Source of the DNA: Clostridiales bacterium VE202-21
Lineage (GTDB): Bacteria > Bacillota > Clostridia > Lachnospirales > Lachnospiraceae
Length of the DNA: 64,000 bases
NCBI GenBank assembly: GCA_000509105.1
Contig: BAIF02000062.1
Span: 45,536-109,535, forward strand
Reading direction: 5' to 3'
Shown: piece by piece, positions 8,724 to 18,542 of the stretch
How the letters are laid out: every line of letters begins with the position of its first letter
Position numbering within the stretch: position 1 is the first letter of the stretch
The notes under the pieces: model-generated
Database searches by the model: none
Told to the model about the DNA's origin: nothing
Seen by the model: only the letters and a program-made list of their open reading frames with translations
Made by a program: the position numbers and the translations under genes

Positions 8724-9794
8724 TCATTCTTTGACATTCATTTTTCTGTACTGCCTCGGGGTCATCCCACAATTTTGCTCAAATAATTTATAAAAGTGTG
8801 TTCGATTTGAAAAATGCAGCTCGTCTGCGATCTCGGACACGCTTTTTTTTGTTCTGGAAAGCATTTCCTTTGCGGCGGCCATCGTGAAGGTCATGCTGTA
8901 GTCGAAAAGGCTTTTGCCGGTATGCTTTTTTACGATCCTGCCTAGGTAGGAGCCGTCATAGTTGAGGAGAAGGGAAAGCTCCTTGTTACTGATGCGTCCG
9001 TTACGCTCCTTTAAGAGTTGGTCAATGCGTGAGAAGAGCAGGGAGTCCATACTGCTTTGTGCCGTAACATGCGTGGCGATATAATATGTTGGATTGCATA
9101 AGATATCGATGAGCTGGAAGAAGAGATCCTGAAGGCGGTATGTCGCCCCGTAATACGGGTTCAGCAGGGTGTACAGCATACTTTCAAAAATATCATGCAC
9201 CATAACTTTCTGCTCATCCTCCGTGATGCGCGGCACGAAATCGAGAAAGTCCTTGGAGCCTTTGTGCTCTTTTTCTGAATTATCCTTCATGAAATGAAAT
9301 ATCAGGTTATCAAAGCGCTTTTTCTCCTGTGGAAACAGCAGGGATTGCGCCTGCTGGTCAAGGAGCTGCACAAACTCCGATGACACCGAAAAGAAAATGC
9401 AGGTAAAATCCGAGGAGGAAACATCCTCAGTGTGTAAGGTATTGCGGTTCATAAGACAGCAGCTTCCGGTGGGATAAAAAAAGCGTTTCCCCTCTACAAG
9501 CTGATACATCCCGCCGGATACGACATAGGTGAATTCAAAGGTGTTATGTTGGTGGAGCATATTGCTTGTTCTTCCGGCTATAGAGCTTATAGGACCGTTG
9601 TACTGTGATTCAGGCGTGAAAATAGAATAGGTGCTTTCTTCCTTGAAGCCAGAATGTACGTTTAAAAGCAGGATAAAAAAGGAAATCTCTGTCTTCTGAT
9701 AGAAAAAATCAGAATCAGGATTATAGTAGAGAGAAAAAATCTGGTTCAGGTTATCCTTACCACCATGAAAGGATGGTCTCATAGAAATCGACAT
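8724..9794 (-). CDS. AraC-family transcription regulator
   Basis: The 356-residue protein has a cupin-like N-terminal sensing half, with histidines in MLHQHNTFEFTYVVSGG, and a C-terminal AraC/XylS double helix-turn-helix (about 250-352), ending MTPRQYRKMN. GGGAGG precedes the start. It diverges from the glycoside-utilisation operon at 10118. Three direct repeats in the 323-base gap are good candidates for its binding sites. It probably activates the operon when a released sugar is present (family knowledge plus arrangement). Confidence 0.9.
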   Translation of the reverse strand: MSISMRPSFHGGKDNLNQIFSLYYNPDSDFFYQKTEISFFILLLNVHSGFKEESTYSIFTPESQYNGPISSIAGRTSNMLHQHNTFEFTYVVSGGMYQLVEGKRFFYPTGSCCLMNRNTLHTEDVSSSDFTCIFFSVSSEFVQLLDQQAQSLLFPQEKKRFDNLIFHFMKDNSEKEHKGSKDFLDFVPRITEDEQKVMVHDIFESMLYTLLNPYYGATYRLQDLFFQLIDILCNPTYYIATHVTAQSSMDSLLFSRIDQLLKERNGRISNKELSLLLNYDGSYLGRIVKKHTGKSLFDYSMTFTMAAAKEMLSRTKKSVSEIADELHFSNRTHFYKLFEQNCGMTPRQYRKMNVKE

Positions 9795-9860
9795 GTCTTA
9801 AGCGCCTCCCGTATATTGTGTTTATCACATTCTAACATAATTTAAAAAATAAGAAAAGAT

Positions 9861-9951
9861 ATGGACGTAATATGTTATAAAACAGCAGATAAATGGACGA
9901 AATAAGATACAATTAATTCACGACAGAAAACATATGACGTAATATGATACA
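9861..9951 (+). promoter_or_regulatory. Three direct repeats, candidate AraC-type operator
   Basis: Copies are ATGGACGTAATATGTTATA (9861-9879), ATGGACGAAATAAGATACA (9893-9911) and TATGACGTAATATGATACA (9933-9951). Start-to-start spacings are 32 and 40 bases, close to three and four helical turns. They lie in the divergent region between the AraC regulator and the GH43 gene. AraC-family activators usually bind direct repeats, so these are likely its sites. Confidence 0.65.
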
Positions 9952-10117
9952 AAAATATGCCCTGTAATACGTTCAGTGATATTGTTGGGAGGGAAAAATG
10001 GTCTTAATATTAATGCGTAACAAAAGAACGGTAGTAGATATGCGCATAAGGGATACATTTTCGCAGGATTAGTCTGCTCCGGTAATCGTCTGAAACATTT
10101 ATCGAAGGGAGAAGGAA

Positions 10118-11218
10118 ATGGTATACAATTCTATCAGACCGGGAGAGGTTTGGCTTGACACCGAAGGAAAGCGGATACAGGCTCACGCACCGCAGTTGTT
10201 TTATGAGGACGGAACCTACTATTGGTATGGTGAGAACAAGGAGAAAACAACAGGGGAAGATAAAATATGGCATTGGGGCGTGCGCTGTTATTCATCCAAG
10301 GATCTTTATAATTGGGAGGACAGGGGGATCATAATAGAACCTGATATTGATGATGAGAAGTCTACGCTTCACCCGTACCGCAATATGGACAGGCCGCACA
10401 TTATCTATAATCGCGCCGCAAAAAAGTATGTGTGCTGGCTGAAAATAATGAGCTATGATGATTTTCAGATGACGACAATATTGACAGCGGATCATTTTCT
10501 TGGGCCATATACGGTTGTAAAAGAGGGCATCAAGCCGCTGGGGATGAGCGCAGGTGATTTCGATCTTGCGATAGCGCCTGACGGAAAGGCATATTACTAT
10601 TTCGAGAGGGTGCATAGTGAGATAATATGCGCCGATATAACCGATGATTACACAGATATAACAGGATATTATTCTACGCATCTTACAAGGCCGTGCGCCC
10701 CTTATATACGAGAGGCCCCGGCGCACTTCTATAGAAAGGGAAAGCATTATCTTCTTACAAGTGGGATAACAGGATATTTTCCGAATCCTACAGAGGCAGC
10801 CATAGCAGATACATGGCATGGGCCGTATGTAGATATAGGAGGGGTGCATCCTGGCGATCCTACTGATACATCATTCCATTCGCAGATTGCGTCAGTATTT
10901 AAGGTCCCGGGTAAAAAGGATCTTTATATGGCCTGCGCGGATCGTTGGCTGCCGGAGTTTACGGAAATCAGATACGCTGATGTTGAAAAGGCAGTTAAGC
11001 TGTACACTGATCCAAGCTTTTATACTGATAAAAACCTTCAGGCAGAGTTTGCAAAGGCAACAGAAAACATTCCATTTAGCAAGGCATTGAAGGCAAATAC
11101 ATCCATATCGGATTATGTCTGGCTTCCTATCAGGTTTGCCGACCCCGACGATGCGCATCCCTATGGACAGGTCATAATCGACTGGAAGGACGAATGGCGG
11201 ATAGAGGATTATGAGTAA
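10118..11218 (+). CDS. Glycoside hydrolase family 43-like protein
   Basis: The 366-residue protein opens with a GH43-type blade (GEVWLDTEGKRIQAHAPQLF, then YYWYGENKE). It keeps repeated YYW/YYYFE and HTD/SAGDFDLA elements of a five-bladed beta-propeller. There is no signal peptide, so it would act on oligosaccharides in the cytoplasm. It is the first gene of the block served by the GPH symporter at 15255. GH43 enzymes are mostly arabinofuranosidases, xylosidases or exo-galactanases; the exact activity is not predictable here. ATA isoleucine and AGG arginine codons look more frequent than in the ABC operon upstream. Confidence 0.82.
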   Translation: MVYNSIRPGEVWLDTEGKRIQAHAPQLFYEDGTYYWYGENKEKTTGEDKIWHWGVRCYSSKDLYNWEDRGIIIEPDIDDEKSTLHPYRNMDRPHIIYNRAAKKYVCWLKIMSYDDFQMTTILTADHFLGPYTVVKEGIKPLGMSAGDFDLAIAPDGKAYYYFERVHSEIICADITDDYTDITGYYSTHLTRPCAPYIREAPAHFYRKGKHYLLTSGITGYFPNPTEAAIADTWHGPYVDIGGVHPGDPTDTSFHSQIASVFKVPGKKDLYMACADRWLPEFTEIRYADVEKAVKLYTDPSFYTDKNLQAEFAKATENIPFSKALKANTSISDYVWLPIRFADPDDAHPYGQVIIDWKDEWRIEDYE

Positions 11219-11274
11219 TGCGGAGTTGATTGAAAATAATGACAGAGGGATGATAAAGCAAGGAGGATTGTTGT

Positions 11275-13767
11275 ATGAAACGAGTTTTGCTAAATGACGG
11301 CTGGAGTGTTATGAAAGGTAGCCTTCTTGAGCAACTTACGGGGCAGGCTCAGGTGGTGAGTGATGTTGTTCTGCCTTATGACGCGATGGTATATGAGACA
11401 CCTACGCCGGATACGCGCAACGGGGCACAGACGGGATTTTATCCCGGAGGCCAGTACACCTACACAAAAAATATAGATGTGCCGGCAGACTGGGCGGATA
11501 GGTCCGTGAAATTATTTTTCGGCGGAGTTTACCAAACGGCCAAGGTGATGATAAATGGCTGCTTTGCATACAATAATCTCCACGGATACGGCGAATTTTA
11601 TGTGGATATCGATAAATACCTTAAATTCGGAGAAAGTAATGAGATAAAGGTAGTCGCAAACAATACAGCAATGCCTAACAGCCGCTGGTACACCGGATCC
11701 GGGATTTACAGGAGCGTGGAGCTGCTCACAGGAGGACCCGTCCATAAAGCAGAGGATGGCGTGCGGGTCACAACAAAGCATATTGATGAAGACGGTATTA
11801 TCGTGGAGGTGGAGACAAAGCTCCGAAACGTGAGCAGAAGAAGCCATCATATTAAGCTTCATATTGTTATCACAGGAGCAGAGGGTACTGTCAAGGAGGA
11901 TAGTGTAAGGGCCACGATATTCGGCGGCGAAACAGAGACCCTGCGCCAGAATATATTTATACGGGGCGCGAAGCTGTGGGATGACGAAAGCCCTGTTTTG
12001 TATACGGTCGGAGCGGATCTTGTCGAGGAGGATGAAACAATCGACCGTTCAGAGGTCAGGACAGGCTTTAGGATGATCACCGTTGATGCCGGGCGCGGTA
12101 TGCGGGTCAACGGAAGGGAGATAAAGCTCAGGGGTGCCTGTATCCACCATGACAATGGGATTCTTGGGGCGGCAACATTCCAAGCAGCGGAAAATAAAAG
12201 GGCGCGTGAGATCAAGGAGGCAGGATTTAACGCCATAAGATCAGCCCATAATCCATTAAGCAGGGAAATGCTTTCGGCCTGTGATGAATACGGTATCTAC
12301 GTTATGGATGAGCTGTCTGATATGTGGTTTGAGGAGAAAAATACCTGCGACTTTTCAACGGTGTTCGATCGGTGCTGGGAGGAAGAATCGGAGAGGATGG
12401 TGTGCAAGGATTATAACCATCCGTGCGTGATAATGTACTCATCCGGCAATGAGATATTAGACATAGGGCGTGAAAGCGGGGGAAGGAATAACCGCACATT
12501 CTGTAACAAGCTTCATGAATTAGATAACACGAGATTTACCACTACGGGCTGCAGCGGCCTTAACGCGGTTGCCGCAGCGGGGAAACTGCCGAAGCTTCTG
12601 GCTGCGCTTATGGAGGAGCACGGCATTACGGGCCCGGATATCGGCAGTGCGGCAGCCTCCGCCGAGGATACAGTGAGCGCCATGAACATGCTGCTCCCGC
12701 TTGTCAGTCAGGATGAGTTTAATGCGCATCCTGTTTTGAGTGAAGTTTTGGAGGAGCCCGGACAGGCGCCTGATATCTGCGGATATAACTATCTTACATC
12801 GCGCGCCGAGCTTGAGAAGGAAATACATCCAAATAAGCCCATCGTGTTTACGGAAAACTTTCCCGCGGATATTGTCCGCATTTGGAAGGCTGTTGAGGAT
12901 AATCATCATGTGCTGGGCGATTTTACATGGACCGGATACGACTATCTGGGAGAGGCCGGCGCAGGAATGTTCCACTATGACGGTACGAAGAGCTTCGGTT
13001 CGCATTTCCCGGATCGGATAGCTTATTTTGGCGATATCAATATTATCGGCTGCCGCAGGCCGACAAGCTACCTTAGGGAGATCGTATATGGCATCAGGAA
13101 AGAACCGTATATCGCCGTAGTCAAGGTGGATCGCTACGGAAAGGAGCACGGATTCAATCAGTATATTCCCAAGGATAACATATCAAGCTGGACATGGCCG
13201 GGAATGGAGGGCATGAAGACGGAGGTTGATGTATATTCCTGCGACGGGGAGGTTGAGCTTATCCTAAATGGCAGAAGCCTCGGTAAAAAGCCTGCCGGAA
13301 GAAAAAACGGTTTTACTGCGGTATGGGAGGTCTGCTATGAGCCCGGAGAGCTTGCGGCTATAGGCTATAGCAACGGTGCGCAGACGGGGAGATATGTACT
13401 TAATACAGCAGAGAGTGACGTTTTGCTTAGTGTTGATTCAGACCGTTATGAGATTGCAGCCGACGGGCATGATATAGCTTTTGTGACATGCCGCTTGCAG
13501 GATAGCAAGGGTGCTCCCAACCTGTTTGCTGTAAAAGAGGTGGCTGTTGAGGTTACAGGCGAGGGAGTTCTTCAGGGATACGGAAGCGCAAACCCGCAGA
13601 CAACAAGAGGATACGGCGAGAACGTGTGGGAAACGTACGAGGGCGAGGTGATGGCAGCAGTGCGCAGCACGGGCAAGACCGGAGAGATCAAGGTCAGGTT
13701 TAAAGCAGAGGGCTGCGGCGAGTCAATCGTAGTGATAAAAGCAAAAAATGCAAAAGTTGTTGTGTGA
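11275..13767 (+). CDS. Glycoside hydrolase family 2 (beta-galactosidase/glucuronidase-like)
   Basis: The 830-residue protein has a GH2 sugar-binding domain (about 1-150, with SRWYTGSGIYRSVEL), an immunoglobulin-like domain ending AKLWDDESPVLYTVG, and a TIM barrel beginning with LRGACIHHDNG. The acid/base Glu is in the segment MYSSGNEI and the likely nucleophile is the Glu of FTENFP. Extra beta domains make up the C terminus. No signal peptide is seen, so it should act inside the cell. It lies 56 bases after the GH43 gene with its own AAGGAGG site. Confidence 0.92.
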   Translation: MKRVLLNDGWSVMKGSLLEQLTGQAQVVSDVVLPYDAMVYETPTPDTRNGAQTGFYPGGQYTYTKNIDVPADWADRSVKLFFGGVYQTAKVMINGCFAYNNLHGYGEFYVDIDKYLKFGESNEIKVVANNTAMPNSRWYTGSGIYRSVELLTGGPVHKAEDGVRVTTKHIDEDGIIVEVETKLRNVSRRSHHIKLHIVITGAEGTVKEDSVRATIFGGETETLRQNIFIRGAKLWDDESPVLYTVGADLVEEDETIDRSEVRTGFRMITVDAGRGMRVNGREIKLRGACIHHDNGILGAATFQAAENKRAREIKEAGFNAIRSAHNPLSREMLSACDEYGIYVMDELSDMWFEEKNTCDFSTVFDRCWEEESERMVCKDYNHPCVIMYSSGNEILDIGRESGGRNNRTFCNKLHELDNTRFTTTGCSGLNAVAAAGKLPKLLAALMEEHGITGPDIGSAAASAEDTVSAMNMLLPLVSQDEFNAHPVLSEVLEEPGQAPDICGYNYLTSRAELEKEIHPNKPIVFTENFPADIVRIWKAVEDNHHVLGDFTWTGYDYLGEAGAGMFHYDGTKSFGSHFPDRIAYFGDINIIGCRRPTSYLREIVYGIRKEPYIAVVKVDRYGKEHGFNQYIPKDNISSWTWPGMEGMKTEVDVYSCDGEVELILNGRSLGKKPAGRKNGFTAVWEVCYEPGELAAIGYSNGAQTGRYVLNTAESDVLLSVDSDRYEIAADGHDIAFVTCRLQDSKGAPNLFAVKEVAVEVTGEGVLQGYGSANPQTTRGYGENVWETYEGEVMAAVRSTGKTGEIKVRFKAEGCGESIVVIKAKNAKVVV

Positions 13768-13793
13768 TGGTTTTGCAGAGATAGGAGGTTTAA

Positions 13794-15158
13794 ATGGAGA
13801 CTTATGTAAACAAAAGGAATCCCATATTGCCGCTGCAATATCATGTTCCGGACAGTGAGGGCCATGTTATGCCGGATGGCAGTCTTTATCTGTATGGAAG
13901 CTATGATGATAAAGACGGCGCATTCTGCAGTGAGAAGTATCATGTTGTCTCAACGCCGGATATGGAGCACTGGACGATACATGATGAGTCATTAAACGGA
14001 AATGAGATCCCGTGGTTTGGCAATCCGGACGCGCCGAAGTATCCGGGGGTCGATCTAGAGCATCTTACGCCGTTTGTTTTGAAGATGATACAAATTGCCC
14101 GCGAAAAAGGAGGCGGGGATCTGAAGCTGGAGGATCAGTTTAAGTCAAATGAAGTGCCGTTTTTATATGCCCCTGACTGCATTGAAAAAAACGGAAGGTA
14201 CTATCTCTATTTCTGCATGGCTGATGACAGCGAGGGAGTAGCGATTTCTGACAGGCCGGAGGGGCCCTTTAAGGAGCCGAAGCAGCTTCCCTGCGGGGGG
14301 ATAGACCCGGCAGTTTTTGTCGATGATGACGGACAGGCATACTTTTATTGGGGACAGCTTGCATCTCACGGAGTTAAGTTAAATCCCGATATGGTTTCAT
14401 TTGACGAGGATTCTGTAGTGGATAATCTCGTAAGAGAAGAGGAACACTTTTTCCATGAAGGCTCCTCCATGCGTAGGATAGGTGATACCTACTATTACAT
14501 ATATGCGGATATGGAGAGAGGGAAGCCTACGGCGCTGGGATATTCCACATCAAAATCCCCTCTTGGGCCTTTTGAGTACAGGGGGATCATCATTGATAAT
14601 GCCGACTGCGATCCTGCAAGCTGGAACAACCACGGCTCTATAGAGTGCGTAAATGGCCAATGGTATGTTTTTTATCACAGATGCAGCAGAGGAGTAAAGG
14701 AAAACAGGCGTCTTTGTATAGAACCGATAACGATACTGCCGGATGGGAGTATCCCGGAGGTCAAAATGACGTCCCAAGGAGTCGGGGAGCCGTTTGCTCC
14801 GGGCGAAAGGATAATGGGTTATCAGGCATGTGCGTTAAAGGGCAGCGCATATATCGGCTTAAATAAGGATGCGGCTGCGAGCGAAATGTATCCCGAAGTG
14901 ATAACAAACATAGGTTCAGGAGATGAGGTAGTTTTCCGCTATATAAAGAACGATGAAAGATGGAACCGCATTGAGATGGTTTGTGCCGGGAGCGGAAGGA
15001 TCAAAGTATATATGGATGATGCCTTCTGTGGTGATATCACTATCGCGGACGGTTTACAAAGCGGAGGAAAATTGAACGCTGATGCCGGAAAATATGAGCT
15101 GCGGTTGTCCTTTGAGGAAGCCAACGAGTTAGAAATATTTGAACTAACGCTTTATTGA
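13794..15158 (+). CDS. Glycoside hydrolase family 43 with C-terminal CBM6-like domain
   Basis: The 454-residue protein starts with HVMPDGSLYLYGSYDD, typical of GH43. It has later blades with FLYAPDCIEKNGRYYLYF, IDPAVFVDDDGQAYFYWG and HEGSSMRR. The last 110 residues form a beta-rich region resembling a family 6 carbohydrate-binding module. It lacks a signal peptide. The gene follows the GH2 gene by 26 bases behind GATAGGAGG, so the two are cotranscribed. Likely substrates are arabino- or xylo-oligosaccharides, by family analogy only. Confidence 0.88.
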   Translation: METYVNKRNPILPLQYHVPDSEGHVMPDGSLYLYGSYDDKDGAFCSEKYHVVSTPDMEHWTIHDESLNGNEIPWFGNPDAPKYPGVDLEHLTPFVLKMIQIAREKGGGDLKLEDQFKSNEVPFLYAPDCIEKNGRYYLYFCMADDSEGVAISDRPEGPFKEPKQLPCGGIDPAVFVDDDGQAYFYWGQLASHGVKLNPDMVSFDEDSVVDNLVREEEHFFHEGSSMRRIGDTYYYIYADMERGKPTALGYSTSKSPLGPFEYRGIIIDNADCDPASWNNHGSIECVNGQWYVFYHRCSRGVKENRRLCIEPITILPDGSIPEVKMTSQGVGEPFAPGERIMGYQACALKGSAYIGLNKDAAASEMYPEVITNIGSGDEVVFRYIKNDERWNRIEMVCAGSGRIKVYMDDAFCGDITIADGLQSGGKLNADAGKYELRLSFEEANELEIFELTLY

Positions 15159-15172
15159 TAATCCGTAATTGG

Positions 15173-15199
15173 CTGGCGGCGGATCATCCGAACCGCCAG
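15173..15199 (+). promoter_or_regulatory. Intercistronic stem-loop
   Basis: CTGGCGG (15173-15179) pairs with CCGCCAG (15193-15199), and an inner CGGAT-CA-TCCG extends the stem. No T run follows. It sits between the GH43 gene and the symporter gene, where it could separate two mRNA segments. Confidence 0.55.
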
Positions 15200-15254
15200 A
15201 TACATAATAATTAATATAAATTTACAGTGTAATAATGAAAGGAGAAAGCTGGAA

Positions 15255-16679
15255 ATGAAGAAACAACGTGATATGAGTGTAGATGCAAAACTAGGATTCT
15301 CGGAGCATTTCGGGTATTTTTTGGGCAGCGGCGTAAATGTACAGCAGGCATTATTCGGAACCTTCCTGCTGGTTTATTATACTAATGTTGCAGGGATAAA
15401 CGCAGGTCTGGCGGCCACGGTAATTGCAATCTCAAAGGTTTTGGATGGAATTTCAGACCTTGTAATGGGATATCTGGTCGATCATACAAAAAGCAAGCTC
15501 GGAAAGGCCCGTCCGTGGCTGCTGCGCATGATGGCTCCTACGGTCATATGTGCGGTGCTGGCATTTTTCGTGCCTGCCACATGGGGCCGTACCGCGCAGA
15601 TCATTTATATGTTTATAACGTATAATCTGGCAAATACAGTGTGCTATACGGCGCTTGCGGTGCCATATTCATCTCTCTGCGGTCTTGCCACTATGAACCA
15701 GAAATCTCGCGGTATCAACGGCGGTCTGAATTCTCTTGGTACCAATGTGCTCTTTACCATCCTTGTCAATAGCTTCTTTCTGAAGATATCGGGAGCTATC
15801 GGCGGCGGCGAGCTCTATACACAGAAGGGTTTTATCGGAGCGGTCATCGTTTACATGATCATATATGTGATTGCAACGGGAATTTGTGTTGCTCTGACAA
15901 GAGAGCGCGTGAGTATCAATAAAGGTGATAATGAGCAGGTGGATAATACGGTAAAGGACAATCATGGAAATACGGTTGGTATCGGCAGGATATTAAAATC
16001 GCTTTTTACAAACAAATATTGGCTTCTTTCCTGCGCTACAGGTACATTGATCATGTTCCTTATGGGAACCACAGGAAGCGCCACAGTATATTATACGCAG
16101 TATGTATTGGGGAACGTGAGCCTTCAGGCACTGTTATCGGCAGTCTATTCGCTTTCAATGATTCCAACGCTTGTATTGGGGATAGCTTTGATCGGTAAAC
16201 TCGGAAAACGTAATTGCTTGATGATCGGAATGGGTACATCCGCCATAGGATTTTTACTTCCCCTCATTTCTACAGCGACCCCTGTCCTGATCGCGGGAAT
16301 GCTCTTAAAAGGCTTTGGATTCGGTTTTGGAGGAGCTTCAATGAATAGTATCGTTCAGGATGCCATTACCTATGGTATGTGGAAGAACGGGTTTAACCCG
16401 GTCGGAATGGGCAATGCTGCCATAACCTTTGCGTTTAAGATAGGTCAGGGACTTGGCACGGCTACGCTTGGGGCAATATTGAGCTTAGGAAACTTTGATG
16501 CCAGTCTTGCGGTACAGTCGAAGAGTGCTATCACATCAATCAACAGCATTTATATTGTGATACCTGCGATAATTAGCGCATTATGTGTTTTCTGTATGTC
16601 TAGGTATGACCTTGACAAGAAGTATTCAGCGATCGAAGCAGACCTTAAAGAAGGTAAATATGCCTCTGATAAAGAATAA
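15255..16679 (+). CDS. GPH-family glycoside/pentoside/hexuronide:cation symporter
   Basis: The 474-residue membrane protein has about 12 hydrophobic segments. It carries the family marker DGISDLVMGYLVDHTKSKLG in the second to third membrane segments, followed by RPWLLRM. Proteins of this family (MelB, XynB and similar) import glycosides or pentosides with sodium or protons. It lies in the middle of the GH43/GH2 block. The hydrolases in this block lack export signals, so the transporter probably brings in the oligosaccharide they cut. Confidence 0.92.
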   Translation: MKKQRDMSVDAKLGFSEHFGYFLGSGVNVQQALFGTFLLVYYTNVAGINAGLAATVIAISKVLDGISDLVMGYLVDHTKSKLGKARPWLLRMMAPTVICAVLAFFVPATWGRTAQIIYMFITYNLANTVCYTALAVPYSSLCGLATMNQKSRGINGGLNSLGTNVLFTILVNSFFLKISGAIGGGELYTQKGFIGAVIVYMIIYVIATGICVALTRERVSINKGDNEQVDNTVKDNHGNTVGIGRILKSLFTNKYWLLSCATGTLIMFLMGTTGSATVYYTQYVLGNVSLQALLSAVYSLSMIPTLVLGIALIGKLGKRNCLMIGMGTSAIGFLLPLISTATPVLIAGMLLKGFGFGFGGASMNSIVQDAITYGMWKNGFNPVGMGNAAITFAFKIGQGLGTATLGAILSLGNFDASLAVQSKSAITSINSIYIVIPAIISALCVFCMSRYDLDKKYSAIEADLKEGKYASDKE

Positions 16680-16701
16680 AAGATAAAGGATAGGTGTAAG
16701 T

Positions 16702-17679
16702 ATGAAAGATGATTTTTATACAAGACTCCCTCTTGTTGAAAAACCGGTATCCCGTATCTTTTTCGGAACGGCGTTTGGTTCGTTTATGATGGGGCGTGAG
16801 CAGAATGAGCTTTTAGATTCCATGCTTGGGGCCGGAATTACAGCCTTTGATACAGCCCATAACTATTTGGGCGCCGAGACATCCTTAGGGAAATGGATTG
16901 AAAAAAGTGACAACCGTGAAAAGATCGTCCTTTTGACGAAGTGTGCGCATCCGAGCATCTTCGGACGCAGCCGGGTGAATGAAAGGGAAATAAAGAGCGA
17001 TCTGAACCGCTCGCTGCAGCAGCTTCATACGGATTATGTCGATATCTTCCTGCTTCATAGAGACGACCCTTCCGTACCTGCGGGAGAGATAGTCGAAGTA
17101 TTAAATGAACTGCACGAAAAGGGAAAGATCAGGGCATTCGGAGGATCGAACTGGAGGTACGAGCGTATAGCCGAGGCCAATGAATATGCCGATAAGCACG
17201 GTCTGATACCGTTTGCGGTCTCAAGTCCCAATTATGGGCTCGCGGAGCAGATCGGCGACCCTTGGGGAGGCGGCTGCGAGTCAATAACAGGAAGCTCCCA
17301 CAAGGGCGACAGGGATTGGTACCGAAATACTCAGATGCCCGTGATAGCATATTCCAGCTTGGCCCGCGGCCTTTTCTCCGGCAGGCTCAAGAGCGACGAT
17401 CTGTCCGATATTGATAATGTTTTGGACGATGCAGGAAAAAAGGGCTATGCCTGTGAGGAGAATTTTGAACGGTTAAGGCGCTGTGAAGAGCTGGCTGAAA
17501 GGAAGCAGGTAAATGTAGCGCAGATAGCGATGGCATGGATATTCCGTCAGGATATAAATGCTTTTGCGATCGTCAGTACTAAGAGCATCGAGCGGATGCG
17601 CGAAAATATAAACGCATACGAGCTAAATCTTACTCCTGAAGAATGTAAATATTTAAACCTTGAGGTAAATGCATTATGA
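16702..17679 (+). CDS. Aldo/keto reductase
   Basis: The 325-residue protein shows the aldo/keto-reductase barrel. The catalytic tetrad is visible as Asp and Tyr in FDTAHNYLGAETSLG, Lys in VLLTKCAHP and His in FLLHRDDP. The C-terminal IVSTKSIERMREN part supplies NADP-binding residues. It would reduce or oxidise a sugar carbonyl or hydroxyl in the cytoplasm. Its stop overlaps the start of the next gene (ATGA), so expression is coupled to the isomerase-like protein that follows. Confidence 0.9.
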   Translation: MKDDFYTRLPLVEKPVSRIFFGTAFGSFMMGREQNELLDSMLGAGITAFDTAHNYLGAETSLGKWIEKSDNREKIVLLTKCAHPSIFGRSRVNEREIKSDLNRSLQQLHTDYVDIFLLHRDDPSVPAGEIVEVLNELHEKGKIRAFGGSNWRYERIAEANEYADKHGLIPFAVSSPNYGLAEQIGDPWGGGCESITGSSHKGDRDWYRNTQMPVIAYSSLARGLFSGRLKSDDLSDIDNVLDDAGKKGYACEENFERLRRCEELAERKQVNVAQIAMAWIFRQDINAFAIVSTKSIERMRENINAYELNLTPEECKYLNLEVNAL

Positions 17680-18542
17680 AGATCAGCTTAATGACAATCA
17701 ATATGATATTGCCGGCATATTTTAAATATATCATTACCGGCGATAGGGATGAGTTCAAGGACACATACGAGGAGATGCTGGATCTGGTAAAGGAAAGCGG
17801 ATACAGCGCTGTGGATGTATGGGGCGAGGAGGTCAAAGCCTTCGGGATGGACTATGTAAGACGGGAATTGGACAAACGTGGCATTGAGGTGTCCAGCTTC
17901 ATTTATATGGATGAATATGCCAATCCGGACAAGGATATGAATGATGCGCTGTATAAAAGAGGCTGCGAGGCCGTGGAAATGGCAGAAGAGCTGGGGACCG
18001 GGGTATTGATGCTGGTTCCTCAGGCCCACAAGGGCATTGAGAATGAGAAGCCAGAGGATATAAGGGAGCATCTTGCCGCCAGATTTGCGCCAATAGCAGA
18101 TCAGGCAGTAAAATACGGAATACATCCTGTCGTGGAGGATACGCCCGACCTTAAACTTCATTTCTGCACCGCCGCCGAGTTGGAGGATGTATTCTCAAAG
18201 GCACCGCAGCTGGAGCTTGTCTTTGACAGCGGGAATATGCTGCTTGTAAAGGAGGATCCGACTGATTACTATGAAAAATTTGCAGATCGGACAGCACACA
18301 TCCATCTGAAGGATATGCGCGTAGCATCAGACAAAGAAATGTTTGCCGACACCTGCGCAGATGGCAGCAGGATGGCGGGAGCCGCAACAGGCACCGGAAT
18401 GGTCGATTTCAAAGCCTTGATGGGCTGCTTTAAGCGCCATGGATACGATGGCTTCCTTACGGTTGAATTTGTTTACGACAATGGCGATGATTATAAAGAA
18501 AGCCTTATCCGAGGCAGGAAATATGTGGAGGATTTGTTATGA
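17676..18542 (+). CDS. Sugar phosphate isomerase/epimerase-like TIM barrel (first copy)
   Basis: The 288-residue protein is of the xylose-isomerase-like / AP-endonuclease-2 fold. The metal-binding set is visible as Glu in PVVEDTPDL, Asp in VFDSGNML, His in HIHLKDMR and Glu in LTVEFVYD. It overlaps both neighbours by four bases. Family members include epimerases, 3-keto-glycoside eliminases and the C-glycoside deglycosidase subunit DgpC. The exact reaction is unknown. Its pairing with a second copy and a Gfo/Idh oxidoreductase is discussed under findings. Confidence 0.88.
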   Translation: MKISLMTINMILPAYFKYIITGDRDEFKDTYEEMLDLVKESGYSAVDVWGEEVKAFGMDYVRRELDKRGIEVSSFIYMDEYANPDKDMNDALYKRGCEAVEMAEELGTGVLMLVPQAHKGIENEKPEDIREHLAARFAPIADQAVKYGIHPVVEDTPDLKLHFCTAAELEDVFSKAPQLELVFDSGNMLLVKEDPTDYYEKFADRTAHIHLKDMRVASDKEMFADTCADGSRMAGAATGTGMVDFKALMGCFKRHGYDGFLTVEFVYDNGDDYKESLIRGRKYVEDLL

